Assembly: GCA_022845955.1 (NCBI GenBank)
Contig: AP025576.1
Location: 372,001 to 436,000, forward strand
Length of the DNA: 64,000 nt
Reading direction: 5' to 3'
Source of the DNA: Lachnospiraceae bacterium
GTDB taxonomy: Bacteria; Bacillota; Clostridia; Lachnospirales; Lachnospiraceae
This document shows, in pieces, positions 24,348 through 32,505 of this stretch. Within the stretch, counting starts at the first letter, position 1. Every line of letters begins with the position of its first letter. The notes beneath the pieces were generated by a model. The model searched no databases. It saw nothing but the letters and a program-made list of their open reading frames with translations, and had not been told where the DNA came from. The translations under genes were made by a program, and so were the position numbers.

Positions 24348-24814
24348 TTCTTTTTCCTCCACTACTACCAATCCAAGAAGCCCTTAAATTACCCGCAAAC
24401 AATCAACTTTATTGAAAAAACGTTAAAAAAAGAGGCCCTTGGCCTCCATAGAATAAAGAATAAACCGTTGCCATATAATCCGATGCTTTCGTTCGACAGT
24501 CTGCGTCCTCCAGCACATCCGAAAACATGCCCGTTCTTTTGTTTTACCTTTGCTGGGAATACGGTATAAAAGATTCTGTCATATTGCTTTTATATGATCG
24601 TGTTAGCTGACAAAAGGTTAAAACTTCCCAGACATCGTTGCTGATACAATAGAGGGAAGATGTTTTATATCCAATGATTGATGAATCTTTCTCAGATGCT
24701 TTAAATGTCTGTTTGGCCATGAAATGCAGATGAGGTAAAGCTTGTTTGGGCAAACAATGAGAGGTTTTCATGAATAGCAAAAAATAATGAAAAAATATAT
24801 TTCCTTTTTAGACG
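24348..24814. other. Intergenic region without a convincing gene
   Basis: AT-rich spacer between oriT and the ECF importer promoter. A 78-codon minus-strand frame (24544-24780) has no ribosome binding site or recognisable family. I see no RNA gene or repeat here. Confidence 0.5.
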
Positions 24815-24860
24815 TTGCATGGTAATATAATAATGTGTAATAGTTAGCGATAACTAACTA
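24815..24860 (+). promoter_or_regulatory. ECF operon promoter overlapped by proposed operator site 3
   Basis: TTGCAT (24815-24820), 17-base spacer and TAATAG (24838-24843) form a promoter. The inverted repeat TAGTTAGCGATAACTAACTA (24841-24860) starts inside the -10 and covers the start point. This is the classic position for a repressor site. The pattern matches 13651-13670 with identical spacing. Confidence 0.75.
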
Positions 24861-24893
24861 AATCTAATTACATAATATGAAAGGAAAAATCAC

Positions 24894-25496
24894 ATGAAAA
24901 CAAATAACAAATGGACGGTCAAGGATGTGATTACGACCGTATTGTTGACGGTGGTTCTCATCGGTATTCACTTTATTGTCATTACTGTCTCTATGGTAAA
25001 TCAATTTTTCAACTGCGTTTTATCTCCTGGAGTATCAATGTTTTTCTCTGCCCCGGTATACATTCTGATGGTCAGCAGGGTAAATAAAAGATTTGTTTCT
25101 TTGGCGTCTCTGACGATTCTGGGACTTGTCTATTTGCTGACAGGCAACTGGTATCTTTTGCCGTATTTTGCTTTGCTAGGCTTACTATGCGAGGTGGTGT
25201 TATGGAAGCGGGGCTCCTATCGCAATGCAAAGAGACTGACCTTTACATGGTCAATGGTGAGCCTGTTTTACATCGTAAGCAATCTTTTGCCGCTTTGGTT
25301 TTTCTGGGACACTTTTTACGCGTTTGCCGTTGCAAGCGGCATGGATCAAAGCTATATTGAGAGTTACCTACAATATTACACCTCCCCCGGCTGGCTGATC
25401 TTTATTGTGGCGTTCGCTGTTATCTGCGGCTTTTTAGGCAGCATACTGGGAACCCGGCTGATGGGGAAACACTTCAAGAAAGCGGGGGTTCTGTGA
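24894..25496 (+). CDS. ECF transporter S component (MptD/Trep_Strep family)
   Basis: 200 residues, AAAGGA upstream. After a short cytoplasmic start (KTNNKWTVKDVI) come about six hydrophobic helices, ending in GWLIFIVAFAVICGFLGSILG and a basic tail with GKHFKKAG. This matches the MptD/Trep_Strep group of substrate-binding S components that work with the T and A units encoded next. The substrate is unknown; related loci sit beside siderophore-type ABC exporters. The stop overlaps the next start by four bases. Transcription should start at 24815-24860. Confidence 0.85.
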   Translation: MKTNNKWTVKDVITTVLLTVVLIGIHFIVITVSMVNQFFNCVLSPGVSMFFSAPVYILMVSRVNKRFVSLASLTILGLVYLLTGNWYLLPYFALLGLLCEVVLWKRGSYRNAKRLTFTWSMVSLFYIVSNLLPLWFFWDTFYAFAVASGMDQSYIESYLQYYTSPGWLIFIVAFAVICGFLGSILGTRLMGKHFKKAGVL

Positions 25497-26191
25497 GAAG
25501 TGAGCGCTCCTTTGCCGTCCCGGTCAAGTTTTTTGCATTGCTCTGCGCTATGCTGGGTGTTTTTCTGGTGAAAAATATTCTGTTTACCACTGTTTTGGCG
25601 ATATTCTGTTTCGTATATGTGGGGTTCCAGCGAAACTACCGATTGATGGCATCCTGTGGAGCCTTTTATCTGCTGTTGTCATTGCTTTTATGCGCGATTC
25701 GCTTCTATGGATATCATACGGTCATTATTTCCGAGTTCCTTGTGTTGTTTTTCTGGAGCAGTATGGTAATGCTCATGCTGTTTTGGGATTTGTTTATGAC
25801 GCCTCCTGGAGAACTGTCATCGTTCTTGTCAAGCATCCACATGCCCACTGGCGTCATATTGGGACTGATGGTCATATTTCGCTTTTTCCCCACCATGAAG
25901 GCTGAGCTTAAAGCAGTGGGCCTTTCGATGAAAAACCGGGGCCTTACATCGGTAAAACAGTTTACGGGTCATCCACTTGCAAGCTTTGAATATGTCCTTG
26001 TCCCGCTTCTGCTCCGTATTTTGCAGATTGCCGACCAACTGGCCGTTTCTGCTGTGGCGCGAGGCGCTGAGCGCCCTGGCGTGCGAAAGAGTTACTACGA
26101 AACAACGATGCATATGCGCGACTGGTGTTTCCTTGCGCTTTGGGGCATCGTTACAGCAGCGGTTCTTTGCGTTGGAGGTGTGAAAATTTGA
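25493..26191 (+). CDS. ECF transporter T component (EcfT-like permease)
   Basis: 232 residues from a GTG that overlaps the previous stop. Several N-terminal membrane helices are followed by the cytoplasmic coupling region, where LAVSAVARGAERPG contains the Ala-Arg-Gly motif that EcfT uses to contact the ATPases. A last hydrophobic helix closes the protein. It is the energy-coupling membrane subunit between the S component and the double ATPase. The three genes overlap in succession, so equal expression is likely. Confidence 0.9.
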   Translation: MRSERSFAVPVKFFALLCAMLGVFLVKNILFTTVLAIFCFVYVGFQRNYRLMASCGAFYLLLSLLLCAIRFYGYHTVIISEFLVLFFWSSMVMLMLFWDLFMTPPGELSSFLSSIHMPTGVILGLMVIFRFFPTMKAELKAVGLSMKNRGLTSVKQFTGHPLASFEYVLVPLLLRILQIADQLAVSAVARGAERPGVRKSYYETTMHMRDWCFLALWGIVTAAVLCVGGVKI

Positions 26192-27573
26192 TCGAATTGA
26201 AGAATGTATCGTTTCAATACGAGGGGAGCGAAGAGGGCGTTTGGGACGTGAACCTATCCATAGAGCAGGGAGAATGCGTGGTGCTCACAGGGGTGTCAGG
26301 CTGTGGGAAAACGACTCTGACCAGATTGATGAACGGTCTGGCTCCATCCTATTTCGCAGGTTCCCTTTCCGGAAGTATTTGTATAGATGATAGGGCTATT
26401 ACAGGAATGGCAGCGTGGGAAATCGGAAAGACCGTAGGAAGTGTATTCCAGAATCCTAAAAGCCAGTTTTTTTCATCAGAACTTGCGGGTGAGGTGGCCT
26501 TTGGATGTGAAAACTACGGCCTTCCCCGGGAGGAGATTCAAAAGAGGACGGATGAATCCATTGAAACCTTTTCTCTTTCCTCAGTAAGAAAAAGACCTCT
26601 GGATGTGCTTTCCAGCGGGGAGAAACAGCGCGTGGCCATCGCTTCCGTCTATGCCGCGCGCCCCAAAGTATTTGTTTGTGACGAACCAACTGCGAATTTG
26701 GATTTGGAGGGGATCGAGCAACTATTAGAAACACTTTTCAAGTTGAAAAAAGAGGGCTACACGTTAGTGATCGCAGAGCACCGTCTCTCATGGCTTTCTG
26801 AGCTTGCTGACCGGATGATACATATGGAAAAAGGGAGGATTGTAGGCGAATACACTCCCAAAGAGTTCACAGATATGCCGGAAATGGAACGGCGCAACAA
26901 GGGGCTTCGGACGATGCACCGTGCGCAAACACACGAACTACTGCCGCTTCCAAACGTTTCCGAGCGTGCGGCACTGATTATGCATGACCTATGTAAAAGA
27001 TGCGGGGAAATAGAGGTGTTTACAAACCTTTCAGGCGCTTTCCCACAAGGCTCCATCACTGCTATCACCGGGCGAAATGGCGCCGGAAAAAGCACTCTGG
27101 CTTTAGTGCTTGCAGGGCTCTCTAAGAAGAGCGGCGGTGATATCATCGTATACGGGAGTAAACATCATCCGTCCAGCAGGCGGAAAAAAGTATACTACTG
27201 CGGCAATGACACGACAACACAGTTCTTTACCGCAAGTGTTTCAGAAGAGATGCTTTTGAATCAACCGTTGACAGAGGAGCGAATGGAAAGGGCAAGGCAG
27301 TTGTTAAAGAACATGGATTTGTACGAGTATCGGGACGTACATCCGGCAGCCCTGTCGGGAGGACAGAAACAGCGCCTTGCCGTTGCCTGCGCTTTATTTT
27401 CGGAGCGTGAGATACTTCTGTTGGATGAACCTACAAGCGGGTTGGACGGCGCAAACATGAGGAGAATATCCGATGCGTTGAAAGACGCTGCCAGCAGCGG
27501 GAAAACCGTGGTTGTTATCACACATGACCCGGAGTTTATGGAAGAATGCTGTCAATATTGTTTTTCCTTCTGA
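26188..27573 (+). CDS. ECF transporter ATPase, two ABC domains in one chain
   Basis: 461 residues. The TTG start overlaps the EcfT stop and has GGAGGTG seven bases upstream. Domain 1 (about 1-240) carries Walker A GVSGCGKTT, signature LSSGEKQR and Walker B VFVCDEPTANLD. Domain 2 (about 270-461) carries GRNGAGKST, LSGGQKQR and ILLLDEPTSGLD. This fused arrangement replaces the usual EcfA1/EcfA2 pair. Both sites look intact. The protein ends at HDPEFMEECCQYCFSF, slightly shorter than some homologues after the switch His. Confidence 0.92.
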   Translation: MIELKNVSFQYEGSEEGVWDVNLSIEQGECVVLTGVSGCGKTTLTRLMNGLAPSYFAGSLSGSICIDDRAITGMAAWEIGKTVGSVFQNPKSQFFSSELAGEVAFGCENYGLPREEIQKRTDESIETFSLSSVRKRPLDVLSSGEKQRVAIASVYAARPKVFVCDEPTANLDLEGIEQLLETLFKLKKEGYTLVIAEHRLSWLSELADRMIHMEKGRIVGEYTPKEFTDMPEMERRNKGLRTMHRAQTHELLPLPNVSERAALIMHDLCKRCGEIEVFTNLSGAFPQGSITAITGRNGAGKSTLALVLAGLSKKSGGDIIVYGSKHHPSSRRKKVYYCGNDTTTQFFTASVSEEMLLNQPLTEERMERARQLLKNMDLYEYRDVHPAALSGGQKQRLAVACALFSEREILLLDEPTSGLDGANMRRISDALKDAASSGKTVVVITHDPEFMEECCQYCFSF

Positions 27574-27932
27574 GCGTCAGGGAAGGCTGTTTTGGCAGTA
27601 TGTACCTGAATATATGCATGGCAGTAAATCAAGATCGAAATGGGAAAGTGCTGTATTCTGCGGTTCAGGGAGATGGGAATCATTTTGAGGCCTCGTTGAT
27701 TATCAGTTGGATGGCTCAAATCAACCACACCGCTGTTTCGTCAGGTAGTTGATGGTAGCTCTTAACGTTGCTCCCGTTGGAAGCTTAAAGAGGAAACGGT
27801 CATGCATGGAAAGGCATATCGGCAAAGGGAAATGGGAGTAGTACCGTTAAAAAAAGCCATCCCCCGGCTGGGGAAAAATATGGCTGGAACAATGAATTAT
27901 ACGATGCAATAAAATACCATAATTTTTTTACG
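27574..27932. other. Intergenic region with a doubtful 50-codon frame
   Basis: A frame from the ATG at 27600 to 27752 encodes 50 residues without a ribosome binding site or known family. A small hairpin (CCCC-GGCT-GGGG, near 27862) and a T-rich stretch precede the terminator at 27933. It may hold promoter elements for the sigma-like gene, but none is convincing. Confidence 0.4.
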
Positions 27933-27979
27933 TTCGCCCGGTGGGTTTATGACCTGCCGGGCGAATTTTGTTATTTTTT
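27933..27979 (+). terminator. Rho-independent terminator
   Basis: TTCGCCCGG pairs with CCGGGCGAA and is followed by TTTTGTTATTTTTT. It separates the cargo from the integration module. Confidence 0.85.
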
Positions 27980-28120
27980 GCGGGTTGTTCTGAGGACGAA
28001 ACAAATTTTAAAAAAATTTTCAAAAAGGAGGCGATTAGCGGGTAGCAGAGGGTGTCTGCGGATTGATAGTAGCGGAAAGGGAAAGTACCACCCAATCCCC
28101 CAACAGAAAGGGGGTGAGAA

Positions 28121-28555
28121 ATGATGGAAACGAACCCATACGACTATTACGAACAATGCCGGTTTGATGCTTTCTGCAAGGCGGTATTGCGCAACGAAGC
28201 CAGGGCCTACCTGCGGAACATGAAGCGTCAGCGAAACCGTGAATTGACGTTCAGCGATCTTTCCCAGGAAGAACTGGACAAGCTCTATGCGGTAGACCGC
28301 TACCCTAGCGACAGCTTTGTATTCAGCGCTCACGGGTACGAGTTACATATCGACAATGAGCTTGTAGCCGAAGCCTTTGCCAAACTGTCAAAGACAGAAC
28401 AAAGCATTTTGATTCTGCACTGCGTTCTGGATATGGCGGACGGCGAGATCGGCAGCCTGATGGGCATGTCCCGCAGTGCCGTTCAGCGCCACAGGGCAAA
28501 GACCCTAAAAGCGTTGCGAGTAACATTGATGGCGCTCATGCCGGAAGGAGGTTGA
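28121..28555 (+). CDS. Sigma-70-family-like regulator of the ICE (Tn916 Orf7 type)
   Basis: 144 residues. Region 4-like HTH at the C-terminus (ADGEIGSLMGMSRSAVQRHRAKTLKAL) and a region 2-like start (YYEQCRFDAFCKAVLRNEARAYLR). It resembles the small sigma-like proteins encoded upstream of xis-int in Tn916/Tn1549 elements, which help switch on excision or transfer genes. A GGGGGTGAG site precedes two adjacent ATGs (28121 and 28124). The next gene starts five bases after its stop. Confidence 0.85.
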   Translation: MMETNPYDYYEQCRFDAFCKAVLRNEARAYLRNMKRQRNRELTFSDLSQEELDKLYAVDRYPSDSFVFSAHGYELHIDNELVAEAFAKLSKTEQSILILHCVLDMADGEIGSLMGMSRSAVQRHRAKTLKALRVTLMALMPEGG

Positions 28556-28560
28556 CGCGG

Positions 28561-28794
28561 ATGAACCAGCCAAAACACAAAGGAAAGGCACTGTTACCCC
28601 TTTCGGTGAGCAAAGCTGCCTGCGCCGGTGATTCCGGGGCTGTGGAGTGTGTATTACGGTACTATGACGACTACATGAACAAGCTTTGTACCAGAACCCT
28701 CTACGACAAAGCCGGTTATCCCCATGTGTGCGTAGACGAGTATATGAAGCGCCGAATGGAAATCAGGCTGATCCAAGCGATGATGAAACCGTAA
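28561..28794 (+). CDS. Helix-turn-helix ICE regulator (Tn916 Orf8 type)
   Basis: 77 residues, GGAGG nine bases before the ATG. The segment LSVSKAACAGDSGAVECVLRYYDDYM ending with CVDEYMKRRMEIRLIQAM is typical of the small HTH proteins paired with the sigma-like gene in these ICEs. It is probably co-transcribed with that gene and is part of the excision/transfer control circuit. Exact target not visible. Confidence 0.8.
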   Translation: MNQPKHKGKALLPLSVSKAACAGDSGAVECVLRYYDDYMNKLCTRTLYDKAGYPHVCVDEYMKRRMEIRLIQAMMKP

Positions 28795-29220
28795 TCTTGC
28801 GCTCATAGCAGAAAGCAAACAGCTTATCCCTTTCCCCGTCTGCTGACTGCCATTAGCCCAACTGCTCCTTGACAAATACGCCCGCAGGACAATGGCGGTG
28901 CGTCATAGGGCATACGGACACATTCTGTCTGCACCGAGCCGGACGGCGGGTGCGCCATGATGCTGGTTTCTACAAACACAGCGGAGCGACCACCACCCAG
29001 CCGCAACATAGGCGTGGCTGCTTATGGGCGACGACGTGCAGGCAGGACAATGATACTCCCTTACAGCCACAGTCCGAGCGTTAGAAGCGTCGCAGGCAAT
29101 GGGTAGGGCCGTGTGAGAACCATACGGGGGTGAAAATCCCGTGGAGCTGGGCCGCCAGCCGTCCGTGTTTTGCCCACATTTACAAGAAACCTTTGTTTTG
29201 AACAGAAAGGGGGCCACATT
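28795..29220. other. Structured GC-rich spacer between HTH gene and xis
   Basis: 426 bases without a credible gene. Near the end, CCATACGGG pairs with CCCGTGG around GGTGAAAA (about 29121-29142), followed by a GGCTGGCGGCCCAGC-type hairpin. Minus-strand frames here lack ribosome binding sites. A leader RNA or recombinase binding region for xis-int control is possible. Confidence 0.4.
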
Positions 29221-29424
29221 ATGAGTAATAACGATGTGCCTATTTGGGAAAAGTATACGCTTACTATTGAGGAAGCGTCGAAATATTTTCGTATTGGAGA
29301 AAACAAGCTGCGTCGCCTTGCTGAAGAAAACCCATCCGCTGGCTGGGTGATTTTGAACGGCAACCGCATCCAGATCAAGAGGCAAAAGTTTGAAAAAATC
29401 ATTGATTCTTTGGACACAATCTAG
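29221..29424 (+). CDS. xis: Excisionase
   Basis: 67 residues. The wHTH typical of Tn916-family Xis is visible: [20 protein letters not shown], then the wing and basic helix around [16 protein letters not shown]. Xis binds near the element ends and drives the integrase towards excision. AGAAAGGGGG precedes the ATG. It lies 79 bases before int, with a hairpin-embedded promoter between them. Confidence 0.92.
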   Translation: MSNNDVPIWEKYTLTIEEASKYFRIGENKLRRLAEENPSAGWVILNGNRIQIKRQKFEKIIDSLDTI

Positions 29425-29428
29425 TGAA

Positions 29429-29478
29429 AAAGAGCCTTGACTATGCTATAATACCCTTAGAGCGTGTCAAGGCTCTTT
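29429..29478 (+). promoter_or_regulatory. int promoter inside a 13-bp hairpin
   Basis: AAAGAGCCTTGAC (29429-29441) and GTCAAGGCTCTTT (29466-29478) form a perfect stem. The 24-base loop holds TGCTATAAT, an extended -10 (TATAAT 29447-29452). In RNA coming from xis the hairpin could terminate or mask int. In DNA the same place should start int transcription. Confidence 0.6.
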
Positions 29479-29503
29479 CCGTCATGGAAAGGAGCATGAC
29501 GAA

Positions 29504-30781
29504 ATGTCAAAAAAAGAACGAGATGAAAAAAGACGGGATAACAAAGGCCGCCTTTTGAAATCTGGAGAGAGCCAGCGACCAGACGGAAGATACGCCTACA
29601 AATATACAGATACCTTTGGAGAAGTAAAGTTTGTATACTCATGGAAGTTAGTCCCCACGGACAAAATCCCTGCCGGAAAACGCCCGGATATTTCTCTGCG
29701 TGAGAAAATCAAGCAGATACAAAAAGACCTTGATGATGGGATTGACACCATCGGAAAGAAAATGACCGTGTGCCAGCTTTATGAAAAATATATCCGGCAG
29801 CGGGGCAATGTGAAGCGGGGAACCCATAAGAGCCGCCAGCAGTTGATGAAACTGTTATCCGACGATAAGCTTGGGGCGGCCAGCATCGACAGCGTGAAGC
29901 TGTCTGACGCCAAAGAATGGGCCTTGCGTATGCAGGAAAAGGGCGTGGCTTATCACACCATCTGCAACGGCAAGCGTTCCCTGAAAGCCATTTTTTACAT
30001 GGCCGTACAGGACGATTGCCTCCGCAAGAATCCCTTTGACTTCCAGATCAATGAGGTTATCAACGACGATACCGTACCAAAGGTGCCGCTTACCCCTGCA
30101 CAGGAAAAGGAGCTTTTGGAGTTCATGCAGAACGATCCTGTTTATGCCAAGTATTATGACGAGGTATTGATTCTGCTGGAAACCGGGCTTCGCGTTTCCG
30201 AACTCTGCGGCCTGACGCCTGCCGACCTGAATTTTGAAAAGCGCTGTGTGAATGTAGACCACCAGCTTTTGAGAAGTACCGAGGACGGCTACTACATCGA
30301 AGCGCCAAAGACTGACAGCGGCTATCGCCAAGTGCCGATGAGCGCAGCAGCCTATGAAGCGTTTCAGCGCGTGCTGCACAGGCGAAAAAATGGAAAAGGC
30401 GTTGTAGTTGACGGATATAAGGGCTTCCTGTTCTTAAACCGGGACGGGCTGCCGAAAGCGGCTGTCCACTATGATGCTATGTTTCAGGGCCTTGCCAAGA
30501 AGTTCAACAAGTTCCATGCGGAACCGCTGCCCGAAGTCATGACGCCACACACCATGCGGCATACATTCTGTACCAGAATGGCAAACGCAGGCATGAACCC
30601 CAAGGCATTGCAGTACATCATGGGCCATTCCAATATCGTTATGACGCTGAACTATTACGCCCACGCCACGTTCCATTCCGCACAGGAGGAAATGGAACGG
30701 CTGCAAGCCCAGGCACAGACCGCCGCAGCAGTCAACGCACAGCCTGCGCCAGAGAGCGCCCAGGAAGCCCAAGCCGCATAA
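29504..30781 (+). CDS. int: Tyrosine integrase of Tn916 type
   Basis: 425 residues. An N-terminal arm-binding domain (1-75, beta-rich RPDGRYAYKYTDTFGEVKF) is followed by a SAM-like core-binding domain (about 85-180) and the catalytic domain with Arg230 (TGLRVSEL), Lys269, His349 and Arg352 (PHTMRHTF), His375 (GHSNI) and the nucleophile Tyr385 (LNYYAH). It recombines the element ends with AT-rich target sites. The Ala/Gln-rich tail is dispensable-looking. The ICE right end should lie within about 100 bases downstream. Confidence 0.96.
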   Translation: MSKKERDEKRRDNKGRLLKSGESQRPDGRYAYKYTDTFGEVKFVYSWKLVPTDKIPAGKRPDISLREKIKQIQKDLDDGIDTIGKKMTVCQLYEKYIRQRGNVKRGTHKSRQQLMKLLSDDKLGAASIDSVKLSDAKEWALRMQEKGVAYHTICNGKRSLKAIFYMAVQDDCLRKNPFDFQINEVINDDTVPKVPLTPAQEKELLEFMQNDPVYAKYYDEVLILLETGLRVSELCGLTPADLNFEKRCVNVDHQLLRSTEDGYYIEAPKTDSGYRQVPMSAAAYEAFQRVLHRRKNGKGVVVDGYKGFLFLNRDGLPKAAVHYDAMFQGLAKKFNKFHAEPLPEVMTPHTMRHTFCTRMANAGMNPKALQYIMGHSNIVMTLNYYAHATFHSAQEEMERLQAQAQTAAAVNAQPAPESAQEAQAA

Positions 30782-30795
30782 AGCAGTGCGTAGAA

Positions 30796-30815
30796 TGTAC
30801 TACTGTTTGTACTAC
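30796..30815. repeat. Direct repeats TGTACTAC near the ICE right end
   Basis: TGTACTAC occurs at 30796 and 30808, 15 bases after the int stop. The position suits arm-type sites bound by the integrase N-terminal domain. The exact end of the element, somewhere in about 30816-30930, is not identifiable without the empty site. Confidence 0.4.
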
Positions 30816-30908
30816 GTTTGAGAGCGGAAACATGAGGGGTAATAAAAATGTTTGTGAGGTTCTTCCGATAGGAAAAGTGCCGGAAAAGCCCCAAGTTACG
30901 AGCTATAC

Positions 30909-31354
30909 CGGCATATAAGAAAACCTAAAGAGATAATCAGAAATCTATTAAATGATTACTATAAAAAACCAACAGAATCGAAGGTTCCTGAAGTGGCAAA
31001 AGAACCAATAGACCCATTAAAATAGAAGAAGAAACTTATAGGCACAGTGATGTGTATTATAGGTTGTATCTGTTTCATTGTTGCAATCACTAGAATTTCA
31101 CATGAAGATTATAAATTCTATATAGAACATTATGAAGATTGCAAAGAGGTTATGATGATTGTATGGAGGAAGCCAAATATGGCGGAATGTTTTCGGGCTG
31201 TTATAAAAGTATAGCGTCTACCTATGAAGATATGATGGAAGATGATATGAAGAAAATTTGGAAATTTAGAGGTGCTGCTATCATTTGTTGTGTTGTAGGA
31301 ATCGGTCTTGTTTTTGTAGGATATAAGAATATCAAAAAGGGTGGTGAAACATAA
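30909..31354 (+). pseudogene. Decayed membrane-protein gene beside the ICE end
   Basis: From about 30912 a frame encodes RKPKEIIRNLLNDYYKK and runs to an in-frame TAG at 31023. It then goes on as KKKLIGTVMCIIGCICFIVA, a transmembrane helix. Near 31146 the frame slips by one base, after which GYDDCMEEAKYGG and a second helix (AAIICCVVGIGLVFVGYKNI) run to the stop at 31354. No start codon precedes it, since the ICE end is just upstream. It probably belonged to the zinc-ribbon array that follows. Its stop overlaps the next start (TAATG). Confidence 0.6.
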
Positions 31355-32340
31355 TGGCACTTGTTAAATGTCCCGAATGCAGTAGAGAAAAAGTTTCTGA
31401 TAGTGCAGATATGTGTCCTGATTGTGGTTATGCAATAAAAGCATACTATGATAAGGTAAAGCAAGAGGAAGAAGAGAAGCGTCTTGAAGAAGAACGTGAA
31501 AAACAAAGAATTGCAGATGAAGAAAATCGCAAGAGATTACAAGAGGACAAAGAAAAACAACACAAAGAGAATATAAATAAGTATTTTGGTACTCCTATGA
31601 AAAAACTTGGATGGGGAGTTGCTGCTTGTGCAGTATTAGCTCTTGTAATTTTGTTTGGAATGTACATAGATAAAGAGAATAAAATAGCAGAAGCGATCGA
31701 GGATTCTAAAGGATATGTTGATAGAATTAAAACTTGTGTGTCTAGCGTAGATAGTACATTAACAAGTGTAGATTATGTATATGGTAGTTTTGAAAGCGAT
31801 GGCACAATAGAAAATGTAACAGATGATTTAGATGATATAAGTATGTATATGTCATTTGTAGACATGGATTATAAAGTAGATACTAGGGTATCTGACGCAG
31901 TAGAATCTTATGTAAAATCAAAGACATCTTATGAATCATGGGAACAATATAAAACATACATAAAGAGTGAATATTTTGTTGCAGATACAAATGAAGAATC
32001 AGCAGATAAGTTGGTAAAAGGTGTTGCTTATTCTTCTAATGAAGAAATGCGTGAAGAAAGAAGGAAAACATCTCTTATCGTAGAAGAGTGTGATATTACT
32101 GCATCTGGAAAGAACTATAAAATATATGGAACAGTTACTAATAATACATATAGTACAGTATATTTTGTTAAAGTAAAAGTTTCTTTATTGGATGAAAATT
32201 ATAAAGTGCTTGATACTGAAACAACCTACGCTTGTGGTGATGAGGGTATAAAACCGAACGAATCTGCGAAATTCGATTGCTTTATAGAAAAAGATTCTAA
32301 TATGGAATATTATAGAGCAGAAATATATGACTATGATTAA
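31354..32340 (+). CDS. Zinc-ribbon membrane protein with C-terminal FxLYD-like domain
   Basis: 328 residues. The N-terminal zinc ribbon (CPEC at 6 and CPDC near 22) is followed by a long charged coiled coil (Glu/Lys/Arg-rich, about 33-75), one transmembrane helix (GWGVAACAVLALVILFGMYI, about 87-106), and an extracytoplasmic helical region. The C-terminal beta domain (about 240-328; TVTNNTYSTVYFVKVKVSLLD) resembles FxLYD domains. It starts on the stop of the decayed gene. The body is far more AT-rich than the ICE. Likely a membrane-anchored envelope protein with a cytoplasmic zinc finger; function unknown. Confidence 0.8.
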   Translation: MALVKCPECSREKVSDSADMCPDCGYAIKAYYDKVKQEEEEKRLEEEREKQRIADEENRKRLQEDKEKQHKENINKYFGTPMKKLGWGVAACAVLALVILFGMYIDKENKIAEAIEDSKGYVDRIKTCVSSVDSTLTSVDYVYGSFESDGTIENVTDDLDDISMYMSFVDMDYKVDTRVSDAVESYVKSKTSYESWEQYKTYIKSEYFVADTNEESADKLVKGVAYSSNEEMREERRKTSLIVEECDITASGKNYKIYGTVTNNTYSTVYFVKVKVSLLDENYKVLDTETTYACGDEGIKPNESAKFDCFIEKDSNMEYYRAEIYDYD

Positions 32341-32355
32341 ATCAACAAGCAAAGA

Positions 32356-32386
32356 AAGGATTGTCCACAACGGACAGTCCTTTTTT
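32356..32386 (+). terminator. Rho-independent terminator
   Basis: AAGGATTGTCC pairs with GGACAGTCCTT (one mismatch) and is followed by TTTTTT, 15 bases after the preceding stop. A second TGTCC / GGACA hairpin sits at about 32423-32438. Confidence 0.75.
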
Positions 32387-32505
32387 AATGCACAGATAAG
32401 TGAAAAATCACACCTATCTGACTGTCCAATTTTGGACACTCATTTATATGGCAAAGCGGTTGCCCTCCAATTGAAGGAGAAGCGTAAAACGAAAGGAGTT
32501 CAACA

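Noticed and set aside
24544..24780. 78-codon minus-strand frame near the oriT candidate
   Set aside because: No ribosome binding site, no recognisable domain, AT-rich spacer composition.
29110..29160. Cobalamin-riboswitch-like core (GGTGAAAATCCC)
   Set aside because: The B12-box (AGCCAGGAGACC-like) and the rest of the conserved layout are missing, and the next gene is xis, not a B12 gene.
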